DNA from: Chaenocephalus aceratus
Lineage: Eukaryota; Chordata; Actinopteri; Perciformes; Channichthyidae
DNA length: 64,000 bases
Direction of reading: 5' to 3'
NCBI GenBank assembly: GCA_023974075.1
Contig: JAMFTG010000058.1
Span: 447,405-511,404, forward strand
Translations under genes and position numbers: made by a program
Shown here: positions 20,873 through 34,617 of the stretch, one piece after another
How positions within the stretch are numbered: position 1 is the stretch's first letter
How the letters are laid out: each line of letters opens with the position of its first letter
Notes under the pieces: model-generated
What the model saw: the letters and a program-made list of their open reading frames with translations, nothing else
The model's database searches: none
What the model was told of the DNA's origin: nothing

Positions 20873-21518
20873 CGTATACAGACCAGTGTGCGGGAAAGAA
20901 CACATCCCACCGTCCGGGACGTGTTATTCACAATATCGGACAAGTAGATCTTTCAATTGACTTGTCCGGCGGCGTTTTTTTACGACGTTTTTGGCCCCGA
21001 TGTATTGACAAGTTATTGATACATTCAGTTACAAAAGGCAGAACTCATTCGCACATTGTACGTGTCCGCCAATGTTCACAGCGTCTTTGAGTTGTAGAAA
21101 GCGCTAGGCCTATAGGCTACAAATACATTTTTATCCCAGTTTGTCACGGGACTTATATTGACCCTCTCAAAGAACCGGAACCGAAAATAACCGGAATCGA
21201 AAAGCAGAACCGGAATCGTTAAAATCCAAACGATACCCAACCCTTTGTGTGATGCAGTGAAATCTTACCGCTCACTTACGTTAGCGGTGTCATAAAAACC
21301 GTGGGGAAAAGTAAAAATACGATGGCGAAGAAGAAGATTCCAGTGGCCCAGATTTTGTCCATTCTGGACGAGTGAAAAACGTATTCGGACAAGTACATTG
21401 CCAAACTTGTCCATGCACAAGTACTCTCTAAAAACGTGTTCTCACACTGCAGACATAAATAAAGCAGCGACTGTATTCGCCATGACACGGACAGTCTGTG
21501 GTTTGTACTTGTTTAGCT
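20873..21518. repeat. hAT-like terminus and unassigned sequence
   Basis: Sequence around 21178-21245 contains repeated CCGGAA/CCGAAA motifs ending CCAAACGATACCCAACCCT, which resembles one end of a hAT element whose partner end I cannot find. The rest shows nothing recognisable. Confidence 0.4.
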
Positions 21519-21993
21519 TCCGCCATATTTGACAACTCCATACGGAAACTCTAATGGGACATTTGACGTCTAGACGGCTGCCCGATTTGCATCGTGCATG
21601 CGCGAGTCATGAACTCTCAAATATCTTTATTAAAATATTTTGTGATTTGAAATAAAATGAAGGACATTCACAGTTAATGTAATTAGATATAAATTATGAA
21701 TGCCATACATATTGCATACATTCAGTCAATATTTCTTCAGCATGTATGATGGCTGTCCAACAGAAGTTACATCCATTTCTCACTTATTCTGACAATGTAC
21801 TTAACCCAATAAAATGACCCAACAAAAGGAGTTGTTCAATAATAGTGAAGTCACGTTGTAATAACAATAACTCGTCTCTCTCGTTCAGATTAATATTGTG
21901 GGGTTTTTTGAGTGTTCTTTTTCTGCTTTGCCAAACGCCACTGTGTCAAATGTCCCATTAGAGTTGCCGTATGGAGTTGTCAAATATGGCGGA
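21519..21993. mobile_element. Foldback/MITE-like element with 49-bp inverted ends
   Basis: 21519-21567 and 21945-21993 are inverted copies of each other with one mismatch; both outer ends read TCCGCCATATTTGAC. The 375-bp centre is AT-rich and non-coding. I cannot identify a convincing target-site duplication, so the true ends may lie slightly outside. No transposase is encoded. Confidence 0.75.
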
Positions 21994-22538
21994 CCATCTC
22001 GCACATGCGCACTGCAGATGGGGCAGGGCTGCAGATCGGGTAGAGACACACATTGAAGATGACGTCACGGCTCCGCCTACACTGCGTTACTATAGTTACT
22101 GCCCCAGTTCCTAAACTGTATTGGAAACGCAGCATAAAGTGAGCCTGGCCTACCAAGGCCTAACTATACCGTGCTAAGCCGTGCGAGGCCCTGCAGTGGA
22201 AATGCGCCATAAGTGGATGTCATTGAAGACCTTTACACGGTGGACTTTAGGCTGATGCAGATAGGAGCAAGTCATGATAATAAATACAAAATGTACAATA
22301 CGCACTCATACACACACCTACACACACACATCAGCGCTGACACTGTTGGTTATCAATGAGCCACTTTGTAACACTGAGCTTGAATGTGTAGTAGGATGAG
22401 GACTCTCATTGGTTGAGGTATTGAATTCCATTGATGGGATGCGTGGAATGAAAGACAGCCTGGCTGAATGCGCTCTTCCTAAATGGGATGGTGCGTCTCC
22501 CCTAGCCGCACCTCGAGTAGCCCTGGTTGAGGTGGGCT
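21994..22538. other. Intergenic with short dispersed-repeat traces
   Basis: Contains a GC-rich stretch around 22140-22210 with the AAGCCGTGCGAGGCC pattern seen at the ends of fish MITEs, a CA-rich run near 22300-22335, and a duplicated GGCTTTAGGCTGATGCAG-like motif (about 22240 and 22530). No gene is supported. Confidence 0.35.
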
Positions 22539-25050
22539 TTAGGCTGATGCAGCCAGAGGAGGAGGAGCCAACCCACGAGTGGTCTTATAAACTAAGCAGA
22601 TGTTTTTGTAAACCATGAGATTTCCCCAGCTGAACAGATTATACTTTTTAACAATGTGACAATGATGATACCGGAATGGCTTTGTGTCTCGTGTTCTGAG
22701 TGCTTGTTTATACAGTGATTCCAGTGGCCTTAGAGCTGCAGAGTGAGCATCAGACCAGCTGATCAGACAGTAGCTGATGTGGGAGAGGACCATGGAGTGA
22801 AGGTATAGCTCAGCTGCTGCAGATGATAGCAAGTTTCTAATGTATCTGTAATTTCACAGATTGGACTTTACTTTATTGCAGACCTTTTTGATATGGGTTT
22901 TAAATTGAGGTTTGTGTCAATATGTACTCCTCAGTACTTGTACTCCGAGACAACCTGAAGTCTCCTTCCAGAAAAGAAAACATCTTGCTCTGTTATAATG
23001 CTGTGGCCCTTGGAGAAGAACATACACACTGTCTTTGAGACATTTGGTTGCAAACAATTATTGTTAAGCCAGGATGTAGTATTCTCCAACACATCAGGGA
23101 CCTTGGTAGCAGCCTCTTCTGCGGTTCTGCCATGAGTAAAAACAACTGTATCATCAGCATACATTAATACATCACATTCTCACACACAGAAGGCAGATCA
23201 TTTATGTACATACTAAACAGGATTGGGCCCAATACAGAGCCCTGTGGTACTCCAGTTGACAAACACTAGACTTATGGTTCTCAATTTGAACACAAGGAGC
23301 TGTTGTTGAGATGATTGATGATTTGTTTGGCAATCAATTTCTCAAATACCTTGGATGCTATGGGTAAGATACTGATGGGCCTATAGTTGGATGTCATGAG
23401 AGGGTCCCCACCATAGTTATCAAGAACACAAAACAGTTATTTAGCCCCTCTGTCCTGGGAGTTGTCAACATGGATGTTAAAATCACCAACAATGACTAGA
23501 CGGTCAAAGTCAAAACACACTATAGACAGCAGTTCAGTAAAGTCATCAAAAGAAGCTAAAAGAAGCTGAGAGCACAGCTGAACTCCCGCAGCCCTGGGGG
23601 CCCCTACATTGGTTGTGATGGCAGATGACCGGGTTTGATCAAGTTGCTCTCTCCTGGTGAGGAAAGCGGCATACCAGTAAATCAGGTATGGATTTACTTC
23701 CATTTTGGCCATTCTTGACACCAAGATGTCTGCTTGTATTGTGTTGCTGCTGAGAAGTCTAGGAAGAGGGCTCTTGCATAGGTGTGACGTTTATCTATAT
23801 GTTTAGTGATGATGTGAACCAGAGCAGCAGCAGTACCACCCCCTTGCTTATAGGCACATTGGTATGGATCAAGTATGTCTTGTCCGTCACAATAGGTTTA
23901 GCTGAAGAGGTCATTCCTGTCACGGTTCTCATGGTGTCCCACACTTTTTTGAGGTCTTTGGCTTTAAAAGCATTTCCCAAAGCTCTGTGTGTTTTGATTC
24001 CCTCAATTTGACTTTCAGTTCTCTCTCTGTCTGTTCAAGTGCTCCGTAGTCTTTGTTTCATGTCCTTAGTCACATATGATTTATTACTTTCTTTTCTGGT
24101 TCCCTTGAGTTTGGTCTTATCCACTGGTATCATATTCACAACATTATGATCAGAGGTCAGTATTGGTGTCTGTATTTAGACACATAGGCTCCTTTATCAT
24201 TAACAAAGCATTTGTCCAGGATATTGTCTTTCCTGCTGTGATCCCTAACACACTGCTGGAACCCAGGTAACACAGTCTCCAGGCAACATTGCTTCATGTT
24301 CCGAGCACTATTGCCGGTGCATCGGGGTGGCTGAGTTGCAGCTCGTGAACACAGTGTCCTCTGCCGCTGGGAGGCACGTAAACAACAAGCAGTAAAATAC
24401 ACCAAAATTCTCTAGGCAGATAAAAGGGTCTTAACGTCATGCCGAGAATTTCTACGTTGGGATTGCAGGTTTTACATTTGACTGAGTATGATCGGCACCA
24501 CAGATCATTAATATACACACAAACACCGCCTCCTCTGGTTTTCCCCGAGTTCGCATCCCTGTCTGCTCGAACAAGGGCGAGTCCGGGTACTTCAGAGAGA
24601 GATTCAGGCATCGTAGATTGGAGCCAGCTTTCCGTGAAACATAATAAAGAGGCCTCGAGAAATTCATGACAGTACCTTGTGTATGTCCTTGGTGTGTCCA
24701 CGTTGTTGCTCAATGAGCGCAGGTTTGTGAGAATGATGGATGGAAGTGGTGGCCGGCTGAATCTCCGCCGTATTCTGAACGCCTCCCCTCCTTCCTCGTC
24801 TCTTTTTCCTGGTGTTTCTAAGCGGCTCCCGAGGGATTTCATCCAATAACGAAGAGCACAGGTGACTTGGTGTATTCGTAGGAGGCCGATCGCATTGTAG
24901 CTCTAGCATAGCCTCGCGGCTGTAGCAGCGCAGAGGCCGGGGCTCCTCGCCATACCTGTTCGTGCTGTCACTCAGGTGGGTCTTGGAAAGTTGAATGTCC
25001 AGACGTGGTCTGCAGAAGGCAAATGTAATCCACAGGACCAAAAGCATGGT
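22539..25050 (-). pseudogene. Decayed L2/Rex1-like LINE, direct-duplicate copy 1
   Basis: Minus-strand LINE in many frames. N-terminal part 25047-24664 (hydrophobic start LVLWITFAFC, then charged). Endonuclease 24842-24294 with ILTNLRSLSNNVD, CFTESWL and GGGVCVYINDLW. RT pieces: 23980-23795, 23724-23437, and 23164-22931 with MYADDTVVF. C-terminal part 22832-22539 with YLHSMVLSHISYC. Frameshifts and stops throughout. From about 22975 upward it is duplicated at 44521-46594 in the same orientation. Confidence 0.75.
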
Positions 25051-25172
25051 CTCTCAAAATGACGTTTCATACAGACACAACAAAGTTTAGACAAAAAAAC
25101 AGAACCCAAGAGGAACGGAGCACACTGAGACTCGCAGTGACAGGATGCCGTCTCCCTTTGTCTCCTGTATAC

Positions 25173-26214
<1,042 letters not shown>

Positions 26215-26315
26215 GTATATACTTTGGTTAGAATATTGCTGTATTACTGTATCAAATATAATAAACACAAACAGAGTTGATAAGTAGTATTTTGTTAACT
26301 CAAGTTTTATATTAA

Positions 26316-27337
26316 AGGGGACCTATCATGCAAAATGCACTTTCCTACGTCTTTTATACATGAATATGTGTCCCCGGTGTTCCAGGGAACTCACAAAGTG
26401 TCAGAAAACACAACCCTCTCTATTTTCCTCCATACCCAAATCTCTTAAAAAAGGGCTGCAACGGATCTGATACAGACTGATCCAGATTTGAAAACTTTAC
26501 TGACGTCAGTAAAGTGGTGCTACGGCTATTGGTCAATTCTCCACCTATCAGGGGAATGAGAGGTTGGGACACGGCCGGCCATTTCCGCTCGAAAGCGCTG
26601 GAGACGCTGTAGTACATATGCCAGAACTGTAAGTGGTGCTGTGGTCTGCCACAAAAGCAGCGAAGAAGACTTCCCTTGCATGGTTGCCATAGTTGCCCTT
26701 CTGTTTATTCTCCGCTGTGACTCTTTTTCTATAGTTGTATGTATTGATTTAAATTGACATGCATCCGCTAAGAAAAATAGTCCGTTGTTACCGTTTGAAC
26801 TAAGCAACGGCAGGAACTGCTTCGATAGCGTTTTTGAGGAGCTTTTTGATTACAGATTTGAAAACATCGTTGCTTGCTTTAAAAGTAGCACAATTCATGA
26901 TGTCAAACCTTGGGAAGTATCTGGATATCCCTGCCCTAATGCCAAAGGAACTGCACACTGAAAATGTGTCGCAGTTTGATGTCTATGTCTGGACCGCTGC
27001 ATAAAAAGGAGGGTTTCTGCCCCGTTACTTCTCTTCTTTCTTCTATAAGAATAAAACACTGTGGACGGAGATCTCTTTTTCTCCCCCTCTTCTCCCTGCT
27101 GCAGCCCAGCAGCTGATCTCAGAGCACGCTCCTCTCTCCTGCAGGGGGGCGTGGTCAGCTGCAGCTCACAGAATCAGCCCCCTGCAAAAACAGCGCTGGA
27201 AAGAGCAAATAGAGCGAAATGAGGCATGGCTAAAATGCAGCATCTTTTTGGAATTTTGAATCAAATACTATATTTATATACTTTATATAGGTATGGCCCT
27301 ACAATATATTGTTCAAATATAGCATGATAGGTCCACT
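26316..27337. mobile_element. TTAA-target DNA transposon (Kolobok/piggyBac type)
   Basis: 1,022 bp with ends AGGGGACCTATCATGC and its inverse with one mismatch (AGTGGACC...). Flanked by TTAA at 26312-26315 and 27338-27341. The duplicate locus near 49237 has a single TTAA and no insert. TTAA duplications are typical of piggyBac and Kolobok elements; the short ends do not decide between them. No transposase frame is present. Confidence 0.85.
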
Positions 27338-27420
27338 TTAAGTGAGTTTTTTATTGTGTTAACTTGTGTATTTATGCTTTTTAGATTGACTTTCTCTCTT
27401 TCTCTGTCCGTCTGTTCTAG

Positions 27421-28035
<615 letters not shown>

Positions 28036-28091
28036 TGGTTTTAAGAGTGTAGGAGCCGCATTTAAGCATATTTTGTTTTTTCACAGTTTAC

Positions 28092-28097
28092 AATAAA
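28092..28097 (+). terminator. Polyadenylation signal AATAAA for ZNF1
   Basis: AATAAA lies 57 nt after the ZNF1 stop codon; ZNF2 has the same signal at the same distance. No other evidence of the cleavage site. Confidence 0.55.
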
Positions 28098-28103
28098 CAA
28101 TTC

Positions 28104-28944
28104 CCGTCTATTGGCCTTGTGTTGGGTAATCCTTTTTTCCATTACAGATCCCATCCCAACAGCGCCATCTGTTGACGTAACGTCAGAATTGACATGCATA
28201 ATGTTCACTGTTCCTTTTAGTTTCGTTTTCTGGCTGTCCGTCTGCCGACAGCTGTTTTCAAACAGCTGACATTATTGCAGCATTAAATCCAAGCCATTGT
28301 CCGATGCAGCTTATGATTCCAATATACAATCCAGTTTGAATGCTGCTCATACCCGGCCACTTTCCCAGCCTTGGCTCTCGGCCTCTCCTTTCGCCTCTTG
28401 ATGAGCGCAGGTGGTGACAATCTCCAGCTGATTGTGGCGTGTTGTCCAGCTGATCCGGGATGACGGTGTCGGTTGTGAAGTAATCCAATTGTTTGTCCAG
28501 TGAAAACGATCCTTAATCCAATGAGATATGTTTCTTATTGTCCAGTTTCACTCATAGAGTACGATTCTACTTAATGTAATGGCAGTTTAAATGTTCCAGT
28601 GTCCTATATCTTTTTGCCATTACTTCACAGGAGGGTTTAGAGTGATCCTGACACAGACACAAATATATGAAGTTCCGGTCTTTTGCTGCAGTTTTAGAAT
28701 GATGTTTTATTGCTTTACATACCAAGGTTTAAGTACACGGTGTCAATAGTTGTAGTATGAGCATCTGCTGGGGCTGGGCTGGCCGTCTGGTAGAATCGGT
28801 ATGCTCTAACTCCTGTGTCCTCTTCCTCTCCTGTCGCCTATGACCCCTTTTATACACCCCGCCACCAAGTGTTCAAAAATAATATTGCTCTATTCATATA
28901 AATAAGGTAAACTGAGACACCAACGACACCCATAAAATGGCTCC
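28104..28944. other. 3' flank of ZNF1, no gene
   Basis: Shared with 50248-52276 in the second duplicate but with indels: 28255-28705 is absent from copy 2, and copy 2 carries a 1.6-kb element absent here. A TTTTTTCCATTACAG acceptor-like motif at about 28130 is conserved in both copies, but no exon downstream of it is recognised. Confidence 0.5.
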
Positions 28945-29103
28945 TACAAAGAGTGTGGGAAAACCTTTTCTTAAAGTCTTCACCTTAAAGTCCATGAGCG
29001 AGTTTCACTGTTCATTATCTGCTTCATGTATCTGGAACATATTTACGATGTTTTCAGTTTGATTCTATTCTCTTGTTGAAATGATCAGACTACCACAAAT
29101 AAA
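28945..29103 (+). pseudogene. C2H2 finger remnant with poly(A) signal, copy 1
   Basis: The plus strand reads YKECGKTFS, a stop, then SLHLKVHERV: one degenerate finger with a stop in the middle, followed by AATAAA at 29098. It looks like the 3' end of a lost zinc-finger gene. An equivalent remnant is at 52277-52435. Confidence 0.6.
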
Positions 29104-29245
29104 ATGGCCTTAGAAACAGACTCGTCACCCTGCGTATTTGTTGTGTTTTGCAGCATATTATAAACATGTCATTCCCTTATCTTCAAATACCCAGGTTGTG
29201 TCGTGATGTATTTGAGGTGTACTGTCCACATCGCAGACCTGAAGT

Positions 29246-29810
29246 CGTGCAGTCAATGGATGCGAAGTGTACAGGACCTTGGTCTCTGAGACTCAAAAAA
29301 GCCTTTCTCGCCTACCTGTCCACTTTGCAGACCTGAGATCCTGCAGTCATTTCTCAAATATGGTGTGGCATATAGGGAGGTGCAATCTCCTGATGGGATA
29401 GACTGTATTATAGTGGACATCTGCAACCCTAGAAAACAAGATAACATTAGGAAAATCAATGTATACAACCCATGTCCAAATCTAACCACTGATATATTTA
29501 AAGGAATAGCAGGAAATAAACATAGGGAGGAAGTTTGGTGTGGTGATTTCAATGCACACAACCATCTATGGGCAGCAGCCATACAGACAGTAACGGAAAC
29601 ATAGTGGAAGAAATGCTGGAGGAACGAACACTAGCATGCCTTAATGATGGACATGGCACAAGAGTAGATGTTCACAGGGGAACGTCTCATGCCTGGATCT
29701 GACATTAGTGTCAACTGTTTGGTTCATACATGCGAATGGTTTGTTTTGAATAACTCCACTGTAAGAAGTGACCATTATCCGGTGCTTACTAAAATGAATA
29801 ATAATTAGTG
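29246..29810 (+). pseudogene. I/Nimb-like LINE endonuclease remnant, copy 1
   Basis: Plus-strand frame 29365-29604 encodes REVQSPDGIDCIIVDICNP and EEVWCGDFNAHNHLWAA, an apurinic-endonuclease core that keeps the GDFNAH motif; a later piece recalls SDHYPVLTKM. Frame broken after 29600 and truncated at both ends. Duplicate at 54680-55190. Confidence 0.6.
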
Positions 29811-30340
29811 GTGCACGATATTAGGAATTATGACGTCATCCCGATAAACCCGATAAAAGTATTAATAGCCCCGATAATATAAAATATATTTTTTTGATAA
29901 AAAAAGAAAGAAATACTGCGTGTGTCCCGGCTCCGTGGTATAGTTTGCACACTGGTTATAATACCCTTATTACTTATGATAACTGCACATCCAACCCATT
30001 GATTAGCATCGTGAGATTACACCGATTCTATAGGTATCTGTATCATCACTCCATGATCAGAACTCGCGACATGAGAAACAAAAACAAACATCACAACACA
30101 TGGCATTAGGTAGCAAACATGGCAATATGTCTTATCTTTGTTGTTTTCTGATCAAAAGTTGTCTTCAATGGCATTAAAACGATAAAAACGCTGCTGAAGT
30201 TAATCCATAGGTTAATCCAATGTGTCTGTGTCACTTTGAAATGATTTCTGATAATCCATCAGCAATAAAACTAGTTTTAAGTTTTCAGATTTCAGATAGG
30301 TTTCACTTTGGGCAAACTGCATGCCCATAGCTCTCATTTC
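29811..30340. repeat. Partial hAT-like end and unassigned sequence
   Basis: 29809-29890 repeats the left terminal part of the hAT element at 30795 (TAGTGGTGCACGATA, then CATCCCGATAAACCCGATAA), but the partner end is absent. The rest is AT-rich with nothing recognised. Confidence 0.5.
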
Positions 30341-30344
30341 TCAA

Positions 30345-30560
30345 TGGTAACATGTGTGTTACTGTCCGACACCTCAGGAGGGGGAAGCAGGGAACCATCC
30401 AAGCTGTGTACAGTAAGGATGGGACGTTGTTGACCTCAACTGATGGAGTGTTGGGGCGTTGGAAGGAACACTTTGAGGAACTCCTGAACCCGACAACTCC
30501 GCCCTCTATGTTAGAGGCAGAGCTGGAGTATGACGGGGGATCAACACCAATCGACCAATG
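30345..30560 (+). pseudogene. LINE ORF2 linker fragment
   Basis: A frame with RHLRRGKQGTIQAVYSKDG and GRWKEHFEELLNPTTPP matches the stretch just before the RT domain in fish LINE ORF2 proteins (clade not determined). About 70 residues only, cut at both ends. Confidence 0.55.
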
Positions 30561-30786
30561 GGTTCCAGAGAAACGGCAAATACGCCCCTTTTCCACCCAA
30601 ATGACCCCATTTAGCTAAACCTCCCTAAAAAGGTAAAATGTCACTTGTTTTGCATCAATCTTCATACAGGGTACTTATTATATGTTGTACTTTGGATTCC
30701 TAAAACATTTAGTTTACTAACCCATCATTCAAGGGTGGTTTTCAGTATAAGTAAAAAAGATTTTTTGGACGAACACTATCATTTAC

Positions 30787-31593
30787 GTTTTTTTTAGTGG
30801 TGCACGATAATTATCGGTCCAATATTAGGAATTATGACGTCATCCCGATAAACCCGATAAAAGTATTAATAGCCCCGATAATATACAATATATTTTTTGG
30901 GTAAAAAAAAGAAAAAAGTACTGTGGATTGGGATGAGGGGCGCTTGTTTTTCCCTCGGCTCCTCCCGTTTTGCCAGTACTGTGGTATTAGTGGTTTAGGA
31001 AGAGGGGAGTTTTTCACAAATCCAGCGCTCCCTAACTCATGCCTGGCTGTGGCGTAAATGGCGTGCGGCCGTGAAGCCAGGACAGTAAACAAACATGTCG
31101 TCGGTAGTATGGGACTATTTCAAAGTTTCAGAGTTAGATAGTTCGCTTGCTATTTGTATTAACACATGCAGAAGTTCCACGAGGAGGGAAAAGGCAACGA
31201 GCTATAATACTTCCAGCCTGATCAGTCGCCTGAAACATCGACGAAGACGCCTGCGCTGCTAAACTTGCGGCGAATCCAAAGCCAGCTGCAAAGGCACCAG
31301 GGCTTTTACCTATCCACGAGGCTTTTGAAAAAGGCAAGAACTTCATTTGGGAAAATAAATATGGTCACTTTGAAGAGAAAAACTGTTCTTGGCTTTGTTT
31401 TGTTCATAGTAGTAATGCTCATGTCCTTTGCTCACTACTAGTCTTTTTTTTACCACCAGGTGTGCAAAAACTACAGGTACATTTACTATATATTATATTA
31501 TTATCGGTTATCGGTATCGGTCTTGAGAAGCAGGAAGTTATCGGTATCGGTATCGGTTTCAAAAAACCAATATCGTGCATCCCTAGTTTTTTT
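30787..31593. mobile_element. Non-autonomous hAT element with 8-bp TSD
   Basis: Element 30795-31585 (791 bp) with ends TAGTGGTGCACGATA and, inverted, TAGGGATGCACGATA. GTTTTTTT is repeated at 30787-30794 and 31586-31593, an 8-bp duplication as left by hAT transposases. The right end carries a TATCGG repeat stretch. No transposase is encoded. Confidence 0.85.
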
Positions 31594-31899
31594 ACTATGT
31601 TTAATCTGAATTGACTTTAAAATAAAAGCATCTGTATTGATTCTGACTCTTCTACATCCAACTCACAGGTTTATCATTGCTTTGAGAAAACAGATTATTA
31701 ATTTTCCCCTTTTAGAAAGATATGTTCATTTGTTCTGGAAATGTCATTTTGCGAGCCTGAGACCTGAAAAACAGGCTCGGGGTTTAACAGGTTAAATGAA
31801 TCAATTGTTAAAAAATGAATTGCTGCCAATATGTCTTTATTTATCAGACTTCAATCATCCAATCCACCCAGGGCCGTCCCTCCCTACAGGCCGATCATG

Positions 31900-32204
31900 C
31901 AGACTGCGTGGGGCCTCACCTTGCGGAGGGTGCGGCGCACCTATGCGCTTATGCCTTCTTCATTGACAACATTCAGAAAATCAGACAAGCAGTCAGTGCC
32001 TCTGCATCAGGTACAGCAGATGTGTTGTCTCTGTGTCCACCTAACATCAATTCAGACACCATGACACAGTTCCATCAGATTAATGATAGAAACCTAGAGG
32101 ACATTATTCAACTTCCGAAGTCCTCCTCCTGCTGCCTTGATATTATTCCAACAGGGTTTTTCAAAGATGTTTTTCCTTGCATGGCCTCAGATCTACTTCA
32201 CATA
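31900..32204 (+). pseudogene. CR1/L2-type LINE RT fragment
   Basis: Plus frame with FFIDNIQKIRQAVSASASG, LEDIIQLPKSSSCCLDIIP and GFFKDVFPCMASDLLHIY, the segment leading into the RT fingers of CR1/L2-like elements. Its 3' side is cut by the Harbinger-like fragment at 32205. The preceding 31870-31925 belongs to another dispersed repeat also seen near 13680. Confidence 0.6.
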
Positions 32205-32517
32205 TACCTCATTCACACCAACGGTGTTTCAGGGCCGGTTCGGAGCTGGAGCTTGAAAAGCACCGGGTTTTCCTGTTCACACCGCAGCGGAGCAGCCTCT
32301 TAGCTCCGGAATCCGGTTCGTTTCAAGCACCTAAAAATGTCCGGCCAGAGCAAAAGCACCGCATATGTCACGCTTACGTCGAGGCGGGGGCGGGATCAAC
32401 TCCTGAACAACAACAAAAAGCCCGCGTTTTATCCAGTTTGTACACAACGATGGAGAAACTTAACAAGCAGCAGTGGTCCACTGAAGAGACCAGCATGGCT
32501 GGTTTACAGTAATTCTG
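32205..32517 (+). mobile_element. Harbinger-like transposon, left end fragment
   Basis: Begins TACCTCATTCACACCAACGG and is homologous to 50769-51020 up to about 32464. Just inside is an ATG (32450) reading MEKLNKQQWSTEETSMAGLQ and a stop; WSTEET is the opening of a Myb/SANT-like domain, which Harbinger elements encode beside their transposase. Inference: a decayed Harbinger-type element; the right end is missing. Confidence 0.5.
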
Positions 32518-33262
32518 GATAATAAAATGGGAAAATTAAAACGGGGTGCTCTCTTTTCCTCTCCCTCTCCTGACAGCCCGTCAGTCTCGTGCAGTCTGGG
32601 TTATAATGCACGTCAGCGTTTATCAGACTTAACATAAGTGTAATTGATCAGATAGCTTTCCAGTGAAGCAACACATCAGACCAAAGCGTGCAGAAAGAGG
32701 AGAAGTGAGGAGAGGGAAGGATCTACAAGCCGAACAGATCACAAAGAGACGCTAAGACCCCACAGATATACACAAAGCCACTACAGAGGACACGGATTGA
32801 CTAAACAGAAATGTAAGACAACCACAACATGACCACCAGGAGACAACAGACTGAACACCCTCTGGAGACCACATAGAAAGAAAGGTGTCTTTAAAAAGAT
32901 TGTTATAGCAGAATGTTTAATACAGCGTATTTCTGATATTCATTAAGGTCACATGCTGAGCTATATGCTGTGTGTTACTGAGCTGGGTCACACACAGTTA
33001 GAGAGACGATGGTCCTTCTGAGTTATCAATAGATGTGTTCATTTGAAGTGAGCTGACACCGAGGGTAGAGGAAGTGCAGAGAAGGCCTCAGGTTATAAAA
33101 ACACTTCACCTTTGTTAGTTGACTAATCCTAAGGATGTCATGAGACTAAACTAAATAATAATGACTGATCAGCTATATCTGTGTTTGATTGATTCCTCTC
33201 TGTTTCTGGATCACAACAAGATGCACAAAGACTTAAATGAATGAACAACAATCACAGCAGCG
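32518..33262. other. Intergenic; short CAAAGA-type repeats
   Basis: 32740-32860 consists of degenerate ACAAAGA/CCACAGA/ACAACCACA motifs, a low-complexity pattern common in fish DNA. No gene, element end or RNA structure is recognised. Confidence 0.45.
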
Positions 33263-34617
33263 GTGAAACTGTGGCGCCTCCACTGCATTTGCGCTTCAGA
33301 CGAGGCTCCCTCCGCAGAACGAGGGGGGAGGGTCCGGTATAATAGCGTCACACTAAATGCAGTAATTTGGTCTTTAGCAGCAGCTTGTGAGAGCAGCGCG
33401 TTCATCGGTGTTCGTTGTCATGCTGCCAGCTTGTTGACGGCCTGTGTGTTGATGGGACTTCTCATGCTCCTAAATGTTTCCTCTGCCTTTCTCCAGTTCT
33501 TAAACCGTGCTTTCACAAAACTCCCATCCCTGATCTTGCGCTGACGAGCTTCTTTTCTATAGCAGAGCAACAGAAGAAGCACACTGCATGATCCCTTTCT
33601 CTTATCGTGAAGCTTTTTAGAGACTGCTTACACTGAAATGCTAACTCAAACACACTCAAAATAAAACTTTTGTATTGATTTGATTAGTGAACTTTTTGGC
33701 GTTGCAGTTACAACTCTCCGCCAGCAGGTGGGGGTGCTGCAGCCCCCTCAGCACCCCCCCTTCCCACGGCCATGATCAAATGACTAAAGAAACATCAGAG
33801 AGAAGCTGAGTTACTGCAAGGAGAGGAGGAAGTACTGAAACATACACAAAGCAACCACTTAGAAAGCAAAAGGACTGAAAGGGGATCAAAACAGACGACT
33901 TAGAACGATCACATGAATACAGAACAAGTGTTAAAAAGATGCAAAAAGACTGAAAGTAGATTTGGTGACGCAAACAAAGACACCCCCCTCGCTTGGACCT
34001 TAAAACAGGAACCTGATCTTTAAATTCACACAATTCAAGTTGTATATCTCTACCACTCTATCTTAGTGCCAAAGTCTGTCCCCTCCCAGAGACGTTGATC
34101 GCTTCTCAGGAAAGAAGAGTAATGATGAGAAGGAAGCAGACGTTGTGTCAGAGTGGAACATGTCCATGTTGCTGAGCAACAGACAGGAAGCAGGGGGCGG
34201 GTCTCAGACTCTGGACCTTCACACTCACATGTGTTAATATGTAATCCACTACAATAGGCGAGATTGCCCGGGATGACAGTATTTCCATTTCCAGTTCATT
34301 GAGCGTGCGCTTGTAAACTTCCGGTCTGCGGTAGAGCGGTAGAGCGGATGGTGGCAACACTGGACTGTGACTGGACGAGAGATGGCAGAGGGAGGTGACG
34401 AGGCAGGAAGTTAAGTTGAAGGAGGACACTCTGATAGTGAGTAGAAGAGAGTTTGTACTGTTTATGGCAGAGATGATCAACTGTTCAGCGCAGACTAAAG
34501 CCGGAATGAAAGAATCTAAATAATTGTCAAATCATCTGAAAAGTACCTTGATGTGAAAGGGATGCACTGGGGACACGTGAAAGATATCCTAGATGATGAC
34601 GTCCAACAACCTCAGAC
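33263..34617. repeat. Arm C, upstream flank (inverted copy of 11353-13780)
   Basis: Matches arm A in inverted orientation and shows the empty site of the 12599-13618 transposon near 33360-33370. Non-coding; contains a G/C-rich run around 33720-33770 and short AAAGACTGAAAG-like motifs around 33790-33960. Confidence 0.8.

Noticed and set aside
33720..33770. G-quadruplex-like run in arm C and its inverse near 12205
   Set aside because: The G and C runs are short, interrupted, and lie in a non-coding duplicated flank; not enough to call a regulatory element.
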